A stretch of 64,000 nucleotides of DNA from Streptomyces sp. NBC_00654 (GTDB lineage: Bacteria > Actinomycetota > Actinomycetes > Streptomycetales > Streptomycetaceae): positions 620,001-684,000 of the forward strand of contig NZ_JAPEOB010000003.1 in the NCBI RefSeq assembly GCF_026341775.1. Reading direction: 5' to 3'. A program made the position numbers and the translations under genes. The number at the start of each line of letters is the position of its first letter. Within the stretch, counting starts at the first letter, position 1. Shown here piece by piece: positions 34,158 to 43,481 of the stretch. The notes below the pieces were generated by a model, which did not search any database, was not told the origin of the DNA, and saw nothing but the letters and a program-made list of their open reading frames with translations.

Positions 34158-34372
34158 GAGCGTCGGCCTCCTTCCGGGTGATGAGGACCGCTCAGAAGGG
34201 GCCGGAAAAGACGAAACGCCCCAGCACAAGTGCCAGGGCGTAGCTCGACCGGACGAAGTCCGGGAGCTTTCCACAGTCACCTGCGCAGGTCGTCCGTTCT
34301 CAGCGGATCCTTCGGCCGTTGTCCCCTCTTGCGAGAGCACAGCGACGACCAGCGGTCTTTGGCTTCTTCAGG
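34158..34372 (-). promoter_or_regulatory. L10 leader of rplJL
   Basis: This region between the candidate promoter and rplJ is where the L10-L12 complex binds in other bacteria to block translation. Bases 34220-34300 contain several short complementary GC runs, and part of the segment matches my recollection of the L10-leader pattern. The call rests mainly on position and length. Confidence 0.6.
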
Positions 34373-34402
34373 AGAGTACGCGACCGGAGCCGCGCCGAGC
34401 AA
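34373..34402 (-). promoter_or_regulatory. Candidate rplJL promoter
   Basis: On the minus strand TTGCTC (34397-34402) and TACTCT (34373-34378) are 18 bases apart. Transcription would start near 34366 and give the long leader of rplJ. Confidence 0.55.
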
Positions 34403-34445
34403 ATCCGTCCCGGTTCGGGTGGGTGGGGAAGGTTCCGTACGCCCT

Positions 34446-35369
34446 TCAGGACGCGTCCGCACCCGCTCCCGCGGCGGCGTCCTGCTGCTGCTTCATGATG
34501 TCCTTGAAGTCGACGGTGTCGGAGGCCGACGGCTTCCGCACCGCGGCCTCGGTGCCGTAGTCGCTGTAGAAGACGGTGGAATTGAGCTCCCCGGTCTTCA
34601 TCGTGCCGCGCTCGGTCTTCTTCACCAGCAGGTTGTTCTTGTCGACCCAGATGTCCACGGTCTCCGTGGTGATGCCGGCCTGGTCGAGCTGCTTCTTGAG
34701 CGTGGCGAGCTGCGCGGCGTCCAGGCCCGCGTTCTTGCCGGTGAGCTCCGCCACGTCGACCGTGCCGGAGTAGTGCGTCGTGGCCACCCCGCGCACCTCT
34801 TCCTGGCCGACCTTCTTCACATCGCCGGAGGCCAGGAGTGCCTTCACACCCTGTTCGGGGGTGCTGTTCTCCACCTGGCCCTTCATCACGTCGCCGGAGG
34901 CGCCGGACACGGCGGCGAGGTCCTTGTACGCGTAGCGGATCCAGTGCTTGCCCCCGATGTTGGCGGCGAAGGCGTCGCCCATGTTGGCGAAGTACTCGTC
35001 CTTGAGGTAGCGGGCCTCCATCGAACCGTCGCCACCGGTCTTCTTCAGGGCCTCGCCCATCGTGCCCCCGGTGTACGTGATCTTCAGGGAGCCCTTGAGG
35101 CCGTCGCTCCAGTCGATGACACCGCTCTGCGTCATCGACATGTCGGTGCCGATCTTCGTGGAGCCCTCGATCCTGGCCGACTTGGCTCCGCCGGTCTTCT
35201 CCTGCACCTGGCGCAGCGCGGTGATTTGTTCGTTCTTCACCGCTCCGCCCGCACGCGTGCCGTCCTTGCCGGCACCGCCGTCGTCGGAACCGCTGCAGGC
35301 CGCCACCGACGTCAGTGCCGCCACCGAAGCGAACGCCACGCATACCCGTCGTACAGTCCTGGTCGTCAT
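34446..35369 (-). CDS. LppX/LprAFG-type lipoprotein
   Basis: The 307-aa product has a signal peptide and a lipobox: MTTRTVRRVCVAFASVAALT, then SVAACSGSDDGG, with Cys at residue 25 as the lipidation site. A periplasmic-type domain follows, with repeated Thr/Ser-rich strands, GSTKIGTDMSMTQSGVIDW and TVDIWVDKNNLLVKKTERG. It is related to the mycobacterial LppX/LprF/LprG group, which carry lipids or lipoglycans across the envelope. A family match is inferred from length, signal and fold-like segments. It lies between rplA and rplJ with its own terminator on the rplA side. Confidence 0.82.
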   Translation of the reverse strand: MTTRTVRRVCVAFASVAALTSVAACSGSDDGGAGKDGTRAGGAVKNEQITALRQVQEKTGGAKSARIEGSTKIGTDMSMTQSGVIDWSDGLKGSLKITYTGGTMGEALKKTGGDGSMEARYLKDEYFANMGDAFAANIGGKHWIRYAYKDLAAVSGASGDVMKGQVENSTPEQGVKALLASGDVKKVGQEEVRGVATTHYSGTVDVAELTGKNAGLDAAQLATLKKQLDQAGITTETVDIWVDKNNLLVKKTERGTMKTGELNSTVFYSDYGTEAAVRKPSASDTVDFKDIMKQQQDAAAGAGADAS

Positions 35370-35462
35370 CTGCCGCTCCACCCTCGTCTCGTCCTGTCGC
35401 CCCACACTGGCACAGGGCACCGACAGTTACTCGTACTATCGCCCGCATCCTTCGGATACGAG

Positions 35463-35499
35463 GACGGGCCCCGCACCTCGAAAGGTTGCGGGGCCCGTC
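35463..35499 (-). terminator. Terminator of rplKA
   Basis: GACGGGCCCCGCACCT (35463-35478) pairs with AGGTTGCGGGGCCCGTC (35483-35499), one bulged T, with a CGAA loop. It sits 43 bases after the rplA stop and before the lipoprotein gene. Confidence 0.82.
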
Positions 35500-35542
35500 A
35501 CCGAGCACGCGTGTGACGCGACTACCGGGTGAGCGCGGTGGC

Positions 35543-36265
35543 TCAGACGGCGGCCGGGTCCTCCTCGACGAGGAGGTTGCGGGTGCGGTTGGCGTCCAGC
35601 GGGATGCCGGGGCCCATCGTGGTGGCCAGCGTGGCCTTCTTGATGTAGCGGCCCTTGGCGGCGGACGGCTTCAGACGGAGGATCTCCTCCAGCGCCGCTG
35701 CGTAGTTCTCCACCAGCTTGGTCTCGTCGAAGGAGACCTTGCCGATGATGAAGTGCAGGTTCGAGTGCTTGTCGACGCGGAACTCGATCTTGCCGCCCTT
35801 GATGTCGTTGACAGCCTTGACGACATCGGGGGTGACGGTGCCGGTCTTCGGGTTCGGCATCAGACCACGCGGACCGAGCACGCGGCCGAGGCGGCCGACC
35901 TTGCCCATGAGGTCCGGGGTGGCGACGACGGCGTCGAAGTCCAGACGGCCCTTCGCCACCTCGTCGATGAGCTCGTCGGCGCCGACGATGTCGGCGCCCG
36001 CGGCTTCCGCGGCCGCAGCACGGTCACCGGTCGCGAAGACCAGGACCCGGGCGGTCTTGCCGGTGCCGTGCGGGAGGTTCACGGTGCCACGGACCATCTG
36101 GTCGGCCTTGCGAGGGTCAACACCCAGGCTGAACGCGACCTCGACGGTGCCGTCGAACTTCGTGGCGGAGGTCTCCTTGGCGAGCCGGACGGCCTCGAGC
36201 GGGGCGTAGTTGCGCTCCCGGTCGATCTTGGCGTCCGCAGCGCGGAGGGTCTTGCTGCGCTTCAC
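35543..36265 (-). CDS. rplA: 50S ribosomal protein L1
   Basis: L1 lies at the E-site stalk and, in E. coli, represses rplKA by mimicking its rRNA site in the mRNA. The 240-aa product starts at a GTG ([20 protein letters not shown]) and contains [20 protein letters not shown] and GVDPRKADQ, with [20 protein letters not shown] near the C-terminus. It is 80 bases after rplK. Confidence 0.98.
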   Translation of the reverse strand: MKRSKTLRAADAKIDRERNYAPLEAVRLAKETSATKFDGTVEVAFSLGVDPRKADQMVRGTVNLPHGTGKTARVLVFATGDRAAAAEAAGADIVGADELIDEVAKGRLDFDAVVATPDLMGKVGRLGRVLGPRGLMPNPKTGTVTPDVVKAVNDIKGGKIEFRVDKHSNLHFIIGKVSFDETKLVENYAAALEEILRLKPSAAKGRYIKKATLATTMGPGIPLDANRTRNLLVEEDPAAV

Positions 36266-36345
36266 TTCTACTCCTGTGGTTTCAGAGTGTGGAGTCGTGG
36301 TGCGGACCAGCGCTTGGTCCTACCACTGAGGGCTACGGGGCTGAA

Positions 36346-36780
36346 TCAGCCTTCGACCGTGATGCCCATGGAACGGGCGGTGCCAGCGATGATCTTCGAC
36401 GCGGCGTCGAGGTCGTTGGCGTTCAGGTCGGGGAGCTTCGTCGTGGCGATCTCGCGGACCTGGGCAGCCGTGAGCTTGGCGACCTTGGTCTTGTGCGGCT
36501 CGCCGGAGCCCTTGTCCACACCTGCGGCCTTGAGGATCAGCTTGGCGGCCGGCGGAGTCTTGGTGACGAAGGTGAACGAACGGTCTTCGTAGACCGTGAT
36601 CTCCACCGGCACGACCATGCCACGCTGCGACTCGGTCGCGGCGTTGTAGGCCTTGCAGAACTCCATGATGTTGACGCCGTGCTGACCGAGCGCGGGGCCG
36701 ACCGGCGGGGCCGGGTTCGCCGCACCGGCGTTGATCTGGAGCTTGATAAGCCCCGTGACCTTCTTCTTCTTGGGAGGCAT
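36346..36780 (-). CDS. rplK: 50S ribosomal protein L11
   Basis: L11 binds the GTPase-associated region with L10 and is the target of thiopeptides and of stringent-response RelA activation. The 144-aa product begins [20 protein letters not shown] and holds the proline-rich N-terminal thiopeptide-contacting segment [20 protein letters not shown], and the C-terminal rRNA-binding domain with [20 protein letters not shown]. It begins the rplKA unit, 176 bases after nusG. Confidence 0.98.
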
Positions 36781-36850
36781 TGCTCTCTCCGGGTCCTAGT
36801 GAGAGTGTTTCGCCGCCATTCCGGTCATCCGGATGGAGGCATACCGCACA

Positions 36851-36879
36851 ACGATAACGGGTATAGCTGCGCGACCAAA
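36851..36879 (-). promoter_or_regulatory. Candidate rplKA promoter
   Basis: On the minus strand TTTGGT (36874-36879) and TATCGT (36851-36856) are 17 bases apart. The element lies between the nusG terminator and rplK, so rplKA probably has its own transcript. The -35 is only a partial match. Confidence 0.45.
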
Positions 36880-36884
36880 AACCA

Positions 36885-36922
36885 AGCAGGTCAGACGGGC
36901 TGTGAAGCCCCTCTGACCTGCT
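36885..36922 (-). terminator. Terminator of nusG
   Basis: AGCAGGTCAGACGGGC (36885-36900) and GCCCCTCTGACCTGCT (36907-36922) form a stem with one mismatch. On the minus strand it is followed by TGGTTTTTGG, a good U-tract. It lies about 35 bases after the nusG stop. Confidence 0.88.
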
Positions 36923-36956
36923 GGGTAGGCATGTGTCCAGAAACCGGCGGGAAGCG

Positions 36957-37880
36957 CTAGTTCTTCTGGATCTGGTCGAAGCTGAGCTCGACCGGGGTCT
37001 CGCGACCGAAGATCTCGACCAGGCCCTTGACCTTCTTCGAGTCGGCGTTGATCTCGTTGATCGTCGCCTGCAGCGTCGCGAACGGGCCGTCGGTGACGGT
37101 GACCGAGTCGCCCACCTCGAAGTCCAGCACCTGGACCTCGACCTTGCGGGACGGAGCCGGCTTGCCCTCGGCCTCGGCCGCCTCGCGGGCCGCCTTCTCC
37201 TCGGCCTCGGGGGCGAGCATCTTGACGATCTCGTCCAGGGTCAGCGGGTACGGGTCGTAGGCGTTGCCCACGAAGCCGGTGACGCCGGGCGTGTTGCGGA
37301 CAACGCCCCAGGACTCGTTCGTCAGGTCCATGCGCACCAGGACGTAACCCGGGAGCTTGTTCTGGCGGACGTTCTTGCGCTCACCGTTCTTGATCTGGAC
37401 GATCTCTTCCTCGGGCACTTCGGCCTGGTAGATGAAGTCCTCGACGTTGAGCGAGACGGCGCGCTGCTCCAGGTTGGCCTTCACGCGCTTCTCGTATCCG
37501 GCGTACGTGTGGATGACGTACCACTCGCCGGGGAGACCGCGGAGCTCGTCGCGCAGGGCGGTGACGGGGTCGACGGCGGGGGCCGGCTCGGCCTCTTCCT
37601 CGTCGGTCCCGTCGGCGCTCTCGTCGTCGGAGGCCTCGGCCTCGTCGGCCTCGTCCGCCTCGGCGTCGTCCTCCTCGGACGAAGCCTCGACGTCGTCGGA
37701 CTCCTCCGACTCGACGTGCACGGCGTCCTGCTCGGCGGGCTCGCCCGCGGCCTCGTCGGCCGCTTCGGCCTGGTCCGGCTCCACGGAATCAGCAGCCTCA
37801 ACGATGTCGAGCTCGTCCTTGGCGGACTCGAAGGCGCCAGCCTCGGGCTCGACGGCGTCGTTCAGGTTCGGGTCAGACAC
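36957..37880 (-). CDS. nusG: Transcription termination/antitermination factor NusG
   Basis: NusG bridges RNA polymerase to Rho and to the ribosome (through S10). The 307-aa product starts at a GTG ([20 protein letters not shown]). The first about 110 residues are an Asp/Glu-rich acidic extension found in streptomycetes. The NGN domain begins near [20 protein letters not shown], and the KOW domain ends the protein with [20 protein letters not shown]. It is 73 bases downstream of secE, in the usual secE-nusG order. Confidence 0.98.
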   Translation of the reverse strand: MSDPNLNDAVEPEAGAFESAKDELDIVEAADSVEPDQAEAADEAAGEPAEQDAVHVESEESDDVEASSEEDDAEADEADEAEASDDESADGTDEEEAEPAPAVDPVTALRDELRGLPGEWYVIHTYAGYEKRVKANLEQRAVSLNVEDFIYQAEVPEEEIVQIKNGERKNVRQNKLPGYVLVRMDLTNESWGVVRNTPGVTGFVGNAYDPYPLTLDEIVKMLAPEAEEKAAREAAEAEGKPAPSRKVEVQVLDFEVGDSVTVTDGPFATLQATINEINADSKKVKGLVEIFGRETPVELSFDQIQKN

Positions 37881-37953
37881 GATGGCTGCTTCTTCCTGGA
37901 TACAAAGGGGTGGAACATGCGAAAGGGGCGCCGGTTCGGACGCCTTCCGCGGA

Positions 37954-38241
37954 TCAGCCGAAGACGTACTTGATGACCCGCGCGAATCCCATGTCAATGA
38001 CGGTAACAAGACCAATCATGACAACGACGAACACGATCACCACGGTGGTGTAGGTCGTCAGCTGGTTGCGAGTCGGCCAGACAACCTTACGGAGCTCGGC
38101 GACGATCTGGCGGTAGAACAGCGCGAGGCGCCCCAGAGGGCCCTTCTTGCCGCGCTTGCCGCCCTTCCGGGTCTTCTTCTTCGACTCGGGGACTTCATCC
38201 TCGGCATCAGGCATGTCGATGGAGCCCACGGCGTCCGTCAC
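37954..38241 (-). CDS. secE: Preprotein translocase subunit SecE
   Basis: SecE stabilises SecY in the Sec translocon. The 95-aa product has a charged cytoplasmic N-terminus ([20 protein letters not shown]) and one membrane segment ([20 protein letters not shown]), preceded by the conserved [23 protein letters not shown] start at 38241 is used, with another GTG three codons upstream. It is preceded by tRNA-Trp, as in S. coelicolor. Confidence 0.96.
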   Translation of the reverse strand: MTDAVGSIDMPDAEDEVPESKKKTRKGGKRGKKGPLGRLALFYRQIVAELRKVVWPTRNQLTTYTTVVIVFVVVMIGLVTVIDMGFARVIKYVFG

Positions 38242-38347
38242 GCTACTCACCTGATTCCGGGTCGTGGCCGTGCCGCGCCCGGTGGAGCCGCACGGCTGTG
38301 CAATGAAGTACGTACATGCGCACACATCCTGGCGAAGGAGTGTGTAG

Positions 38348-38420
38348 CAGGGCCGGAGGGACTTGAACCCCCAACCGCTGGTTTTGGAGACCAGTGCTCT
38401 ACCAATTGAGCTACGACCCT
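38348..38420 (-). tRNA. tRNA-Trp (CCA anticodon)
   Basis: The reverse strand gives a 73-nt cloverleaf. It begins AGGGTCGTAGCTCAATTGGT, its anticodon loop is CTCCAAA with anticodon CCA, and the acceptor stem pairs with CGGCCCT at the 3' end. The T-loop GGTTCAAGT is canonical. It precedes secE and nusG on the same strand, so it probably shares their transcript. Confidence 0.97.
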
Positions 38421-38502
38421 TTGTGGTTTCCACCAACCTACCGCATGCTCCCGGGTGACCGGATGCGTGAACGGTGCGGCTGGTGAAGGCCAACGACAGG
38501 TG

Positions 38503-38532
38503 AGTGTACGTGCTCGGGGCCGTCGCGTCGAA
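38503..38532 (-). promoter_or_regulatory. Candidate promoter for tRNA-Trp-secE-nusG
   Basis: On the minus strand TTCGAC (38527-38532) and TACACT (38503-38508) are 18 bases apart. It points to tRNA-Trp about 80 bases downstream. Confidence 0.5.
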
Positions 38533-38633
38533 CAGACAGGAACCGACCGGCCCCGTCCGCATGCTGTCCACGTCCTGTCCGGTCCCTGAAACCGCTGTGC
38601 CGACGGCGATTCCTGTCTGGGACCATGGGGGGC

Positions 38634-39860
38634 ATGAGCGCTGCAACTTCTCCCTCCGAGCGCCGGGTTTCCGCCCGCATCGGTGCGATTTCCGAGTCCG
38701 CGACCCTCGCCGTCGACGCCAAGGCCAAGGCCCTCAAGGCCGCCGGGCGCCCGGTGATCGGCTTCGGCGCCGGTGAGCCGGACTTCCCCACCCCCGGCTA
38801 CATCGTCGACGCCGCGGTCGAGGCCTGCCGCAACCCGAAGTACCACCGCTACACCCCGGCGGGCGGGCTTCCCGAGCTCAAGGCCGCCATCGCGGAGAAG
38901 ACGCTGCGCGACTCCGGCTACGAGGTCGACGCCTCCCAGGTCCTGGTGACCAACGGCGGCAAGCAGGCCATCTACGAGGCGTTCGCCGCGATCCTCGACC
39001 CGGGCGACGAGGTCATCGTCCCCGCCCCGTACTGGACCACCTACCCCGAGTCGATCCGTCTCGCGGGCGGTGTCCCGGTCGAGGTCGTCGCCGACGAGAC
39101 CACCGGCTACCGGGTCTCCGTCGAGCAGCTCGAAGCCGCGCGCACCGAGCGCACGAAGGTCGTCCTGTTCGTCTCGCCGTCCAACCCGACCGGCGCCGTC
39201 TACAGCGAGGCCGACGCCGAGGCGATCGGCCGCTGGGCCGTCGAGCACGGCCTGTGGGTGCTGACCGACGAGATCTACGAGCACCTCGTCTACGGCGACG
39301 CGACGTTCACCTCGCTCCCGGCGATCGTGCCCGAGCTGCGCGACAAGTGCATCGTGGTCAACGGTGTCGCCAAGACGTACGCGATGACCGGCTGGCGCGT
39401 GGGCTGGATCATCGGCCCGAAGGATGTCGTGAAGGCCGCGACCAACCTCCAGTCGCACGCCACCTCCAACGTCTCCAACGTGGCCCAGGTCGCCGCACTG
39501 GCCGCCGTCTCCGGCCCGCTGGACGCCGTCGACGAGATGCGCACCGCCTTCGACCGCCGGCGCAACCTCATCGTGCGGATGCTCAACGAGATCGACGGCG
39601 TGCTCTGCCCGGAGCCCGAGGGCGCGTTCTACGCCTACCCGTCGGTGAAGGAGCTGCTCGGCAAGGAGATCCGCGGCAAGCGCCCCGCCACCTCGGTGGA
39701 GCTCGCGGCGCTCATCCTGGACGAGGCCGAGGTCGCCGTCGTACCGGGCGAGGCCTTCGGTACGCCGGGTTACCTGCGGCTTTCGTACGCCCTGGGCGAC
39801 GACGACCTCGTCGAGGGCGTCTCGCGGCTCCAGAAGCTGCTGGGCGAGGCCAAGGCCTGA
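38634..39860 (+). CDS. aspC: Aspartate/aromatic-type aminotransferase (AspC-like)
   Basis: This 408-aa class I aminotransferase binds PLP: Lys247 in [16 protein letters not shown] is the Schiff-base lysine, with SNPTGAVY and [12 protein letters not shown] as other conserved segments. It corresponds to AspC of streptomycetes and transfers the amino group between aspartate and 2-oxoglutarate, feeding amino-acid synthesis. It has its own upstream region, divergent from tRNA-Trp, and a hairpin with a T-tract after its end. Confidence 0.93.
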   Translation: MSAATSPSERRVSARIGAISESATLAVDAKAKALKAAGRPVIGFGAGEPDFPTPGYIVDAAVEACRNPKYHRYTPAGGLPELKAAIAEKTLRDSGYEVDASQVLVTNGGKQAIYEAFAAILDPGDEVIVPAPYWTTYPESIRLAGGVPVEVVADETTGYRVSVEQLEAARTERTKVVLFVSPSNPTGAVYSEADAEAIGRWAVEHGLWVLTDEIYEHLVYGDATFTSLPAIVPELRDKCIVVNGVAKTYAMTGWRVGWIIGPKDVVKAATNLQSHATSNVSNVAQVAALAAVSGPLDAVDEMRTAFDRRRNLIVRMLNEIDGVLCPEPEGAFYAYPSVKELLGKEIRGKRPATSVELAALILDEAEVAVVPGEAFGTPGYLRLSYALGDDDLVEGVSRLQKLLGEAKA

Positions 39861-39881
39861 CCGGTACGCCCACCCCATGAG

Positions 39882-39916
39882 AAGTGCCTCCCGGCCGCGG
39901 CCGGGGGGCACTTTTT
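39882..39916 (+). terminator. Terminator of aspC
   Basis: AAGTGCCTCCCGGCC (39882-39896) and GGCCGGGGGGCACTT (39899-39913) pair with one wobble around a GC loop, and a T-run follows (39912-39916). It lies 22 bases after the aspC stop. Confidence 0.88.
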
Positions 39917-39983
39917 GTTCGATCGGTGCCCCAGGAGGGAAAGCGGCTTCCGCTCCGGGCCGCCCGTGCGGCAGGATCTTCCG

Positions 39984-41003
39984 ATGGAGCGTGATGTACG
40001 TCTGTTGCCCAAGGCCCACCTGCACCTGCACTTCACCGGGTCGATGCGGCCCACCACCCTGCTCGAACTAGCCGACAAGTACGGCGTGCACCTGCCCGAG
40101 GCACTGACCGGCGGCGAGCCGCCCAGGCTGCGGGCGACCGACGAGCGGGGCTGGTTCCGCTTCCAGCGGCTCTACGACATCGCCCGGTCCTGCCTGAGGT
40201 CCCCGGAGGACATCCAGCGGCTCGTGCGCGAGAGCGCCCAGGAGGACGTCGTGGACGGCTCCGGGTGGCTGGAGATCCAGGTCGACCCCACCTCGTACGC
40301 CCCGCTGCTCGGCGGGCTGATCCCGGCCATCGAGATCATCCTGGACGCCGTGGACAGCGCCTCCCGGGAGACCGGGCTCGGGATGCGGGTGGTGATCGCC
40401 GCGAACCGGATGAAGCACCCGCTGGACGCCCGGACCCTGGCGCGGCTCGCCGTGCGGTACGCGGACCGGGGCGTCGTCGGCTTCGGGCTCTCCAACGACG
40501 AGCGCCGGGGCATGGCCCGCGACTTCGACCGTGCCTTCGCCATCGCCCGTGAGGGTGGCCTCCTCGCGGCACCGCACGGCGGTGAGCTGTCGGGTCCGGC
40601 CAGTGTGCGCGACTGCCTCGACGACCTCGGCGCGGCCCGGATCGGGCACGGCGTACGGGCCGCCGAGGACCCCCGGCTGCTGCGCAAGCTGGCGGAGCGC
40701 GGGGTGACCTGCGAGGTCTGCCCGTCCTCCAACGTGGCGCTCGGGGTCTACGAGAAGCCCGCGGACGTACCGCTGCGCACCCTGTTCGACGCGGGAGTCC
40801 CGTTGGCCCTCGGGGCGGACGACCCGCTGCTGTTCGGTTCCCGGCTGGCCGCGCAGTACGACCTCGTACGCCGCCACCACGGCTTCACCGACGAGGAGCT
40901 GGCGGAGCTGGCGCGGCAGTCCGTACGGGGGTCGGCGGCGCCGGCGGACGTGGCGCAGAAGATGCTGACCGGGATCGACGACTGGCTGACGGCTGTCCCG
41001 TAG
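39984..41003 (+). CDS. add: Adenosine deaminase
   Basis: The 339-aa product has the adenosine deaminase metal-dependent hydrolase pattern: HLHLH near residue 12, HGGELSG, IGHGVRA and a late Asp motif (LGADDPLLF). It deaminates adenosine (or deoxyadenosine) to inosine with a zinc ion. It follows aspC after its terminator. Its stop is directly abutted by the convergent TetR gene stop, with no spacer. Confidence 0.9.
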   Translation: MERDVRLLPKAHLHLHFTGSMRPTTLLELADKYGVHLPEALTGGEPPRLRATDERGWFRFQRLYDIARSCLRSPEDIQRLVRESAQEDVVDGSGWLEIQVDPTSYAPLLGGLIPAIEIILDAVDSASRETGLGMRVVIAANRMKHPLDARTLARLAVRYADRGVVGFGLSNDERRGMARDFDRAFAIAREGGLLAAPHGGELSGPASVRDCLDDLGAARIGHGVRAAEDPRLLRKLAERGVTCEVCPSSNVALGVYEKPADVPLRTLFDAGVPLALGADDPLLFGSRLAAQYDLVRRHHGFTDEELAELARQSVRGSAAPADVAQKMLTGIDDWLTAVP

Positions 41004-41600
41004 CTAACCGATTCCGCCCAGCAGGGTGCGGGCGATCGAGGCGGCGAATTCGTCGAGCGGCTGCGGCGGCGTGCGGCCGGGTGCCATCTCGTAGACGAAG
41101 GCGCGCTGGGCGCAGGCGCCGAGCAGCAGTGAGGCCGCGGCATAGGTGTCGGCGTCACCGCGGACACGGCCCACCCGCTGTTCGGCCCGGAGATAGGCGT
41201 CGAGGCCCTGGATCGGCTTGTGCGGCCCGGTGTCCAGCTCCCGCATGGCCTCCTCGTGGCGGCGCTTGAGCTGGGGCTCGGCGTACAGAGACGCGGCCAT
41301 CGGGAAGCTCTGCTGGTAGAACAGCGCCGCCTGGCGGGCGATCTCGGTGAGGTTGTGCTCGATGTCCCCCTCCCCCGGTTCGGCCGCCAGGGCGCTCAGG
41401 AGGCTGCCGAGCTCGGGCAGCCGCTCGCCGAGCACCGTCACGAACAGCTCCTCCTTGCCGGAGAAGTACTTGTACAGCGCCGCTTCCGAACAGCCCGCGG
41501 CCTTGGCGATCTCCTTGGTGGTGGTCCGGGCGAGGCCTATGCCGAGCATCAGCTCATGGGCGGCGTCGACGATGCGGACACGGGTCGGTCTCTGGTCCAT
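41004..41600 (-). CDS. TetR-family transcriptional regulator
   Basis: The 198-aa product has an N-terminal TetR HTH (RVRIVDAAHELMLGIGLART, then TKEIAKAAGCSEAALYKYFS). The C-terminal domain is variable and should bind a ligand. It is divergent from the oxidoreductase gene at 41686, with a double palindrome between them (41627-41669), so it probably controls that gene and itself. Another in-frame start (GTG 41615) is five codons upstream and would overlap the spacer less well. Confidence 0.9.
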   Translation of the reverse strand: MDQRPTRVRIVDAAHELMLGIGLARTTTKEIAKAAGCSEAALYKYFSGKEELFVTVLGERLPELGSLLSALAAEPGEGDIEHNLTEIARQAALFYQQSFPMAASLYAEPQLKRRHEEAMRELDTGPHKPIQGLDAYLRAEQRVGRVRGDADTYAAASLLLGACAQRAFVYEMAPGRTPPQPLDEFAASIARTLLGGIG

Positions 41601-41626
41601 GGGTGCTCCAACCAACCTTGACGAGA

Positions 41627-41669
41627 GGGTGAGTATCCACTCACCCTATGGGTGAGTGAGTACTTACCC
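41627..41669. promoter_or_regulatory. Double TetR operator
   Basis: GGGTGAGT and ACTCACCC (41627-41634 and 41639-41646) form a perfect palindrome over a 4-base centre. A second near-copy, GGGTGAGT with ACTTACCC (41650-41657 and 41662-41669), follows after TAT with a 23-base period. It occupies the shared region of the TetR and oxidoreductase genes, as expected for TetR autoregulation and target repression. Confidence 0.85.
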
Positions 41670-41685
41670 ACCCGAGGAGTGCACC

Positions 41686-42321
41686 ATGAGGATCACCGTG
41701 TTCGGCTCGACGGGCGGCATCGGCCAGGAGCTCGTGCGTCAGGGGACCGAGGCCGGTCACGAGGTGACGATCGTGGTCCGTGACCCGGAGAGGCTCCCGG
41801 AGGGGCCGGCCGGTGCGGCGGTCCACGACGTCGTGCGGCTCGACGACCCGGCCGCGGTGCGCGCGGCGGTGGCGGGCCGGGACGCGGTGCTCTCCGGGCT
41901 GGGGTCGCGCGGCCGGAAGGCCGGCGGGGTCGCGGAGCGGCTGACCGGGCTGGTGCTGGCGGCGATGGAGGCCGAGGGGGTGCGGCGGCTGCTGGTGGTG
42001 AGCGCGACGCCGGTCGGTCCCGAGGCCGCCGGTGACCCGCTGGTGGACCGGCTGGCCCGCAGGGCGGTCGGGGCGGTCCTCAAGGAGATCTACGCCGACC
42101 TGACGCGGATGGAGGAGGCCCTCGCCCGTTCCGCGACGGACTGGACGTCCGTACGGCCGCCGAAACTGACGGACGGGCCGCGCACGGGGGCCTACCGGAC
42201 GGTCATCGGCGGCACCCCGCGCAGCGCCCGGTCCCTCTCACGGGCCGACGTGGCGCACGCGATGCTGGCGCTGATCGACGATCCGGCGGCCGTGAAGCAG
42301 GGCGTGGGCGTCGCCTACTGA
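41686..42321 (+). CDS. NAD(P)-binding oxidoreductase (NmrA/SDR-a5-like)
   Basis: The 211-aa product begins MRITVFGSTGGIGQELVRQG with the Rossmann GxxGxxG motif and has the atypical SDR arrangement, with no clear YxxxK in the expected place. Members of this group act as NADPH-dependent reductases or redox sensors. It is preceded by GAGGAGTGCACC. It is divergently transcribed from the TetR gene and its promoter overlaps the double operator, so TetR probably represses it. The substrate is unknown. Confidence 0.85.
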   Translation: MRITVFGSTGGIGQELVRQGTEAGHEVTIVVRDPERLPEGPAGAAVHDVVRLDDPAAVRAAVAGRDAVLSGLGSRGRKAGGVAERLTGLVLAAMEAEGVRRLLVVSATPVGPEAAGDPLVDRLARRAVGAVLKEIYADLTRMEEALARSATDWTSVRPPKLTDGPRTGAYRTVIGGTPRSARSLSRADVAHAMLALIDDPAAVKQGVGVAY

Positions 42322-42355
42322 GCGTCGGCCGGCCGCTCCCCGCCCTGCCCCGCTC

Positions 42356-43411
42356 CTACAGGCTCACGCCGACGGTCACGGGTTCGTTGACCAGGGTGAC
42401 GCCGAAGGCCTCGTGGACCCCGGCGACGACCTCGCGGGCCAGGGCCAGCAGGTCCTCGGTGGTCGCCCCGCCCCGGTTGGTGAGGGCGAGGGTGTGCTTG
42501 GTGGAGATACGGGCCGGGCCGGTGCCATAGCCCTTGGTGAAGCCCGCCCTGTCGATCAGCCAGGCCGCCGACGTCTTCGTACGGCCGTCCCCGGTGGGGA
42601 ACGCCGGGGGCACCGTGCCGTCGCCGAGCCGTTCCCGTACGCGGTCCAGGAAGGCCTCGTACTGGGCCGGTCCGAGGATGGGGTTGGTGAAGAAGGAGCC
42701 GGCCGACCAGGTGTCGTGGTCCTCGGGGTCCAGCACCATGCCCTTGCCCGCGCGGAGCCGGAGCACCGTTTCGCGGGCGGCCGAGGCGGGAACGCGTTCG
42801 CCCTGTTCCACACCCATGGCGCGGGCCGTTTCGGGGTACCTGAGCGGCGCGGACTGGCCTGCCGCCTCTTCCAGCTCGAAACGGACACGGAGCACCACGA
42901 AGCGATCGGGTTCCGCCTTGAACCGGCTGTGCCGGTACGAGAACGCGCACTCGGCGTTCGGGATCGTGACCGTGTCACGCGTGTACCGGTCGTAGGCGAC
43001 GACCTCCGTGATCGTGGAGGACACCTCCTGGCCGTACGCGCCGACGTTCTGGATCGGCGTCGCACCCGCGGAGCCCGGGATACCGGCCAGGCACTCGATT
43101 CCCGCGAGACCGGCCTCGACCGTGCGGGCGACGGCGTCGGTCCACACCTCCCCGGCCGCCAGCTCCAGCGTCGTACCGGACAGGGCGAAGCCCTTGGTCG
43201 CGATGCGCAGGGCGGTGCCGTCGAAGCCCTTGTCGCCGATGACCAGATTGGATCCGCCGCCGATGACCAGGAGCGGGGTGCCGCTCCCGTCGGCCTCGCG
43301 CACGGCGGCGATCACCTCGGCGTCGGTGGTGGCCGTGAGAAGGCGGGCCGCGGGGCCGCCGAGCCGGAAGGTGGTCAGGGGGGCGAGGGGGGCGTCGTGG
43401 AGTTCCTGCAC
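42356..43411 (-). CDS. murB: UDP-N-acetylmuramate dehydrogenase
   Basis: MurB reduces UDP-GlcNAc enolpyruvate to UDP-MurNAc in peptidoglycan synthesis, with FAD. The 351-aa product starts at a GTG and shows the FAD-binding GSGTPLLVIGGGSNLVIGDKG region, IPGSAGATPIQNVGAYGQEV and the catalytic-Ser region WSAGSFFTNPIL. It lies alone downstream of the MaoC-type pair on the same strand, with about 70 bases between them. Confidence 0.95.
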   Translation of the reverse strand: MQELHDAPLAPLTTFRLGGPAARLLTATTDAEVIAAVREADGSGTPLLVIGGGSNLVIGDKGFDGTALRIATKGFALSGTTLELAAGEVWTDAVARTVEAGLAGIECLAGIPGSAGATPIQNVGAYGQEVSSTITEVVAYDRYTRDTVTIPNAECAFSYRHSRFKAEPDRFVVLRVRFELEEAAGQSAPLRYPETARAMGVEQGERVPASAARETVLRLRAGKGMVLDPEDHDTWSAGSFFTNPILGPAQYEAFLDRVRERLGDGTVPPAFPTGDGRTKTSAAWLIDRAGFTKGYGTGPARISTKHTLALTNRGGATTEDLLALAREVVAGVHEAFGVTLVNEPVTVGVSL

Positions 43412-43481
43412 GGGGACAAGCGTACGGTCCGCGCCCCCGCCTCCTCGGCCGGGCCACGGACCGTACGTACGCGACGGGCTC

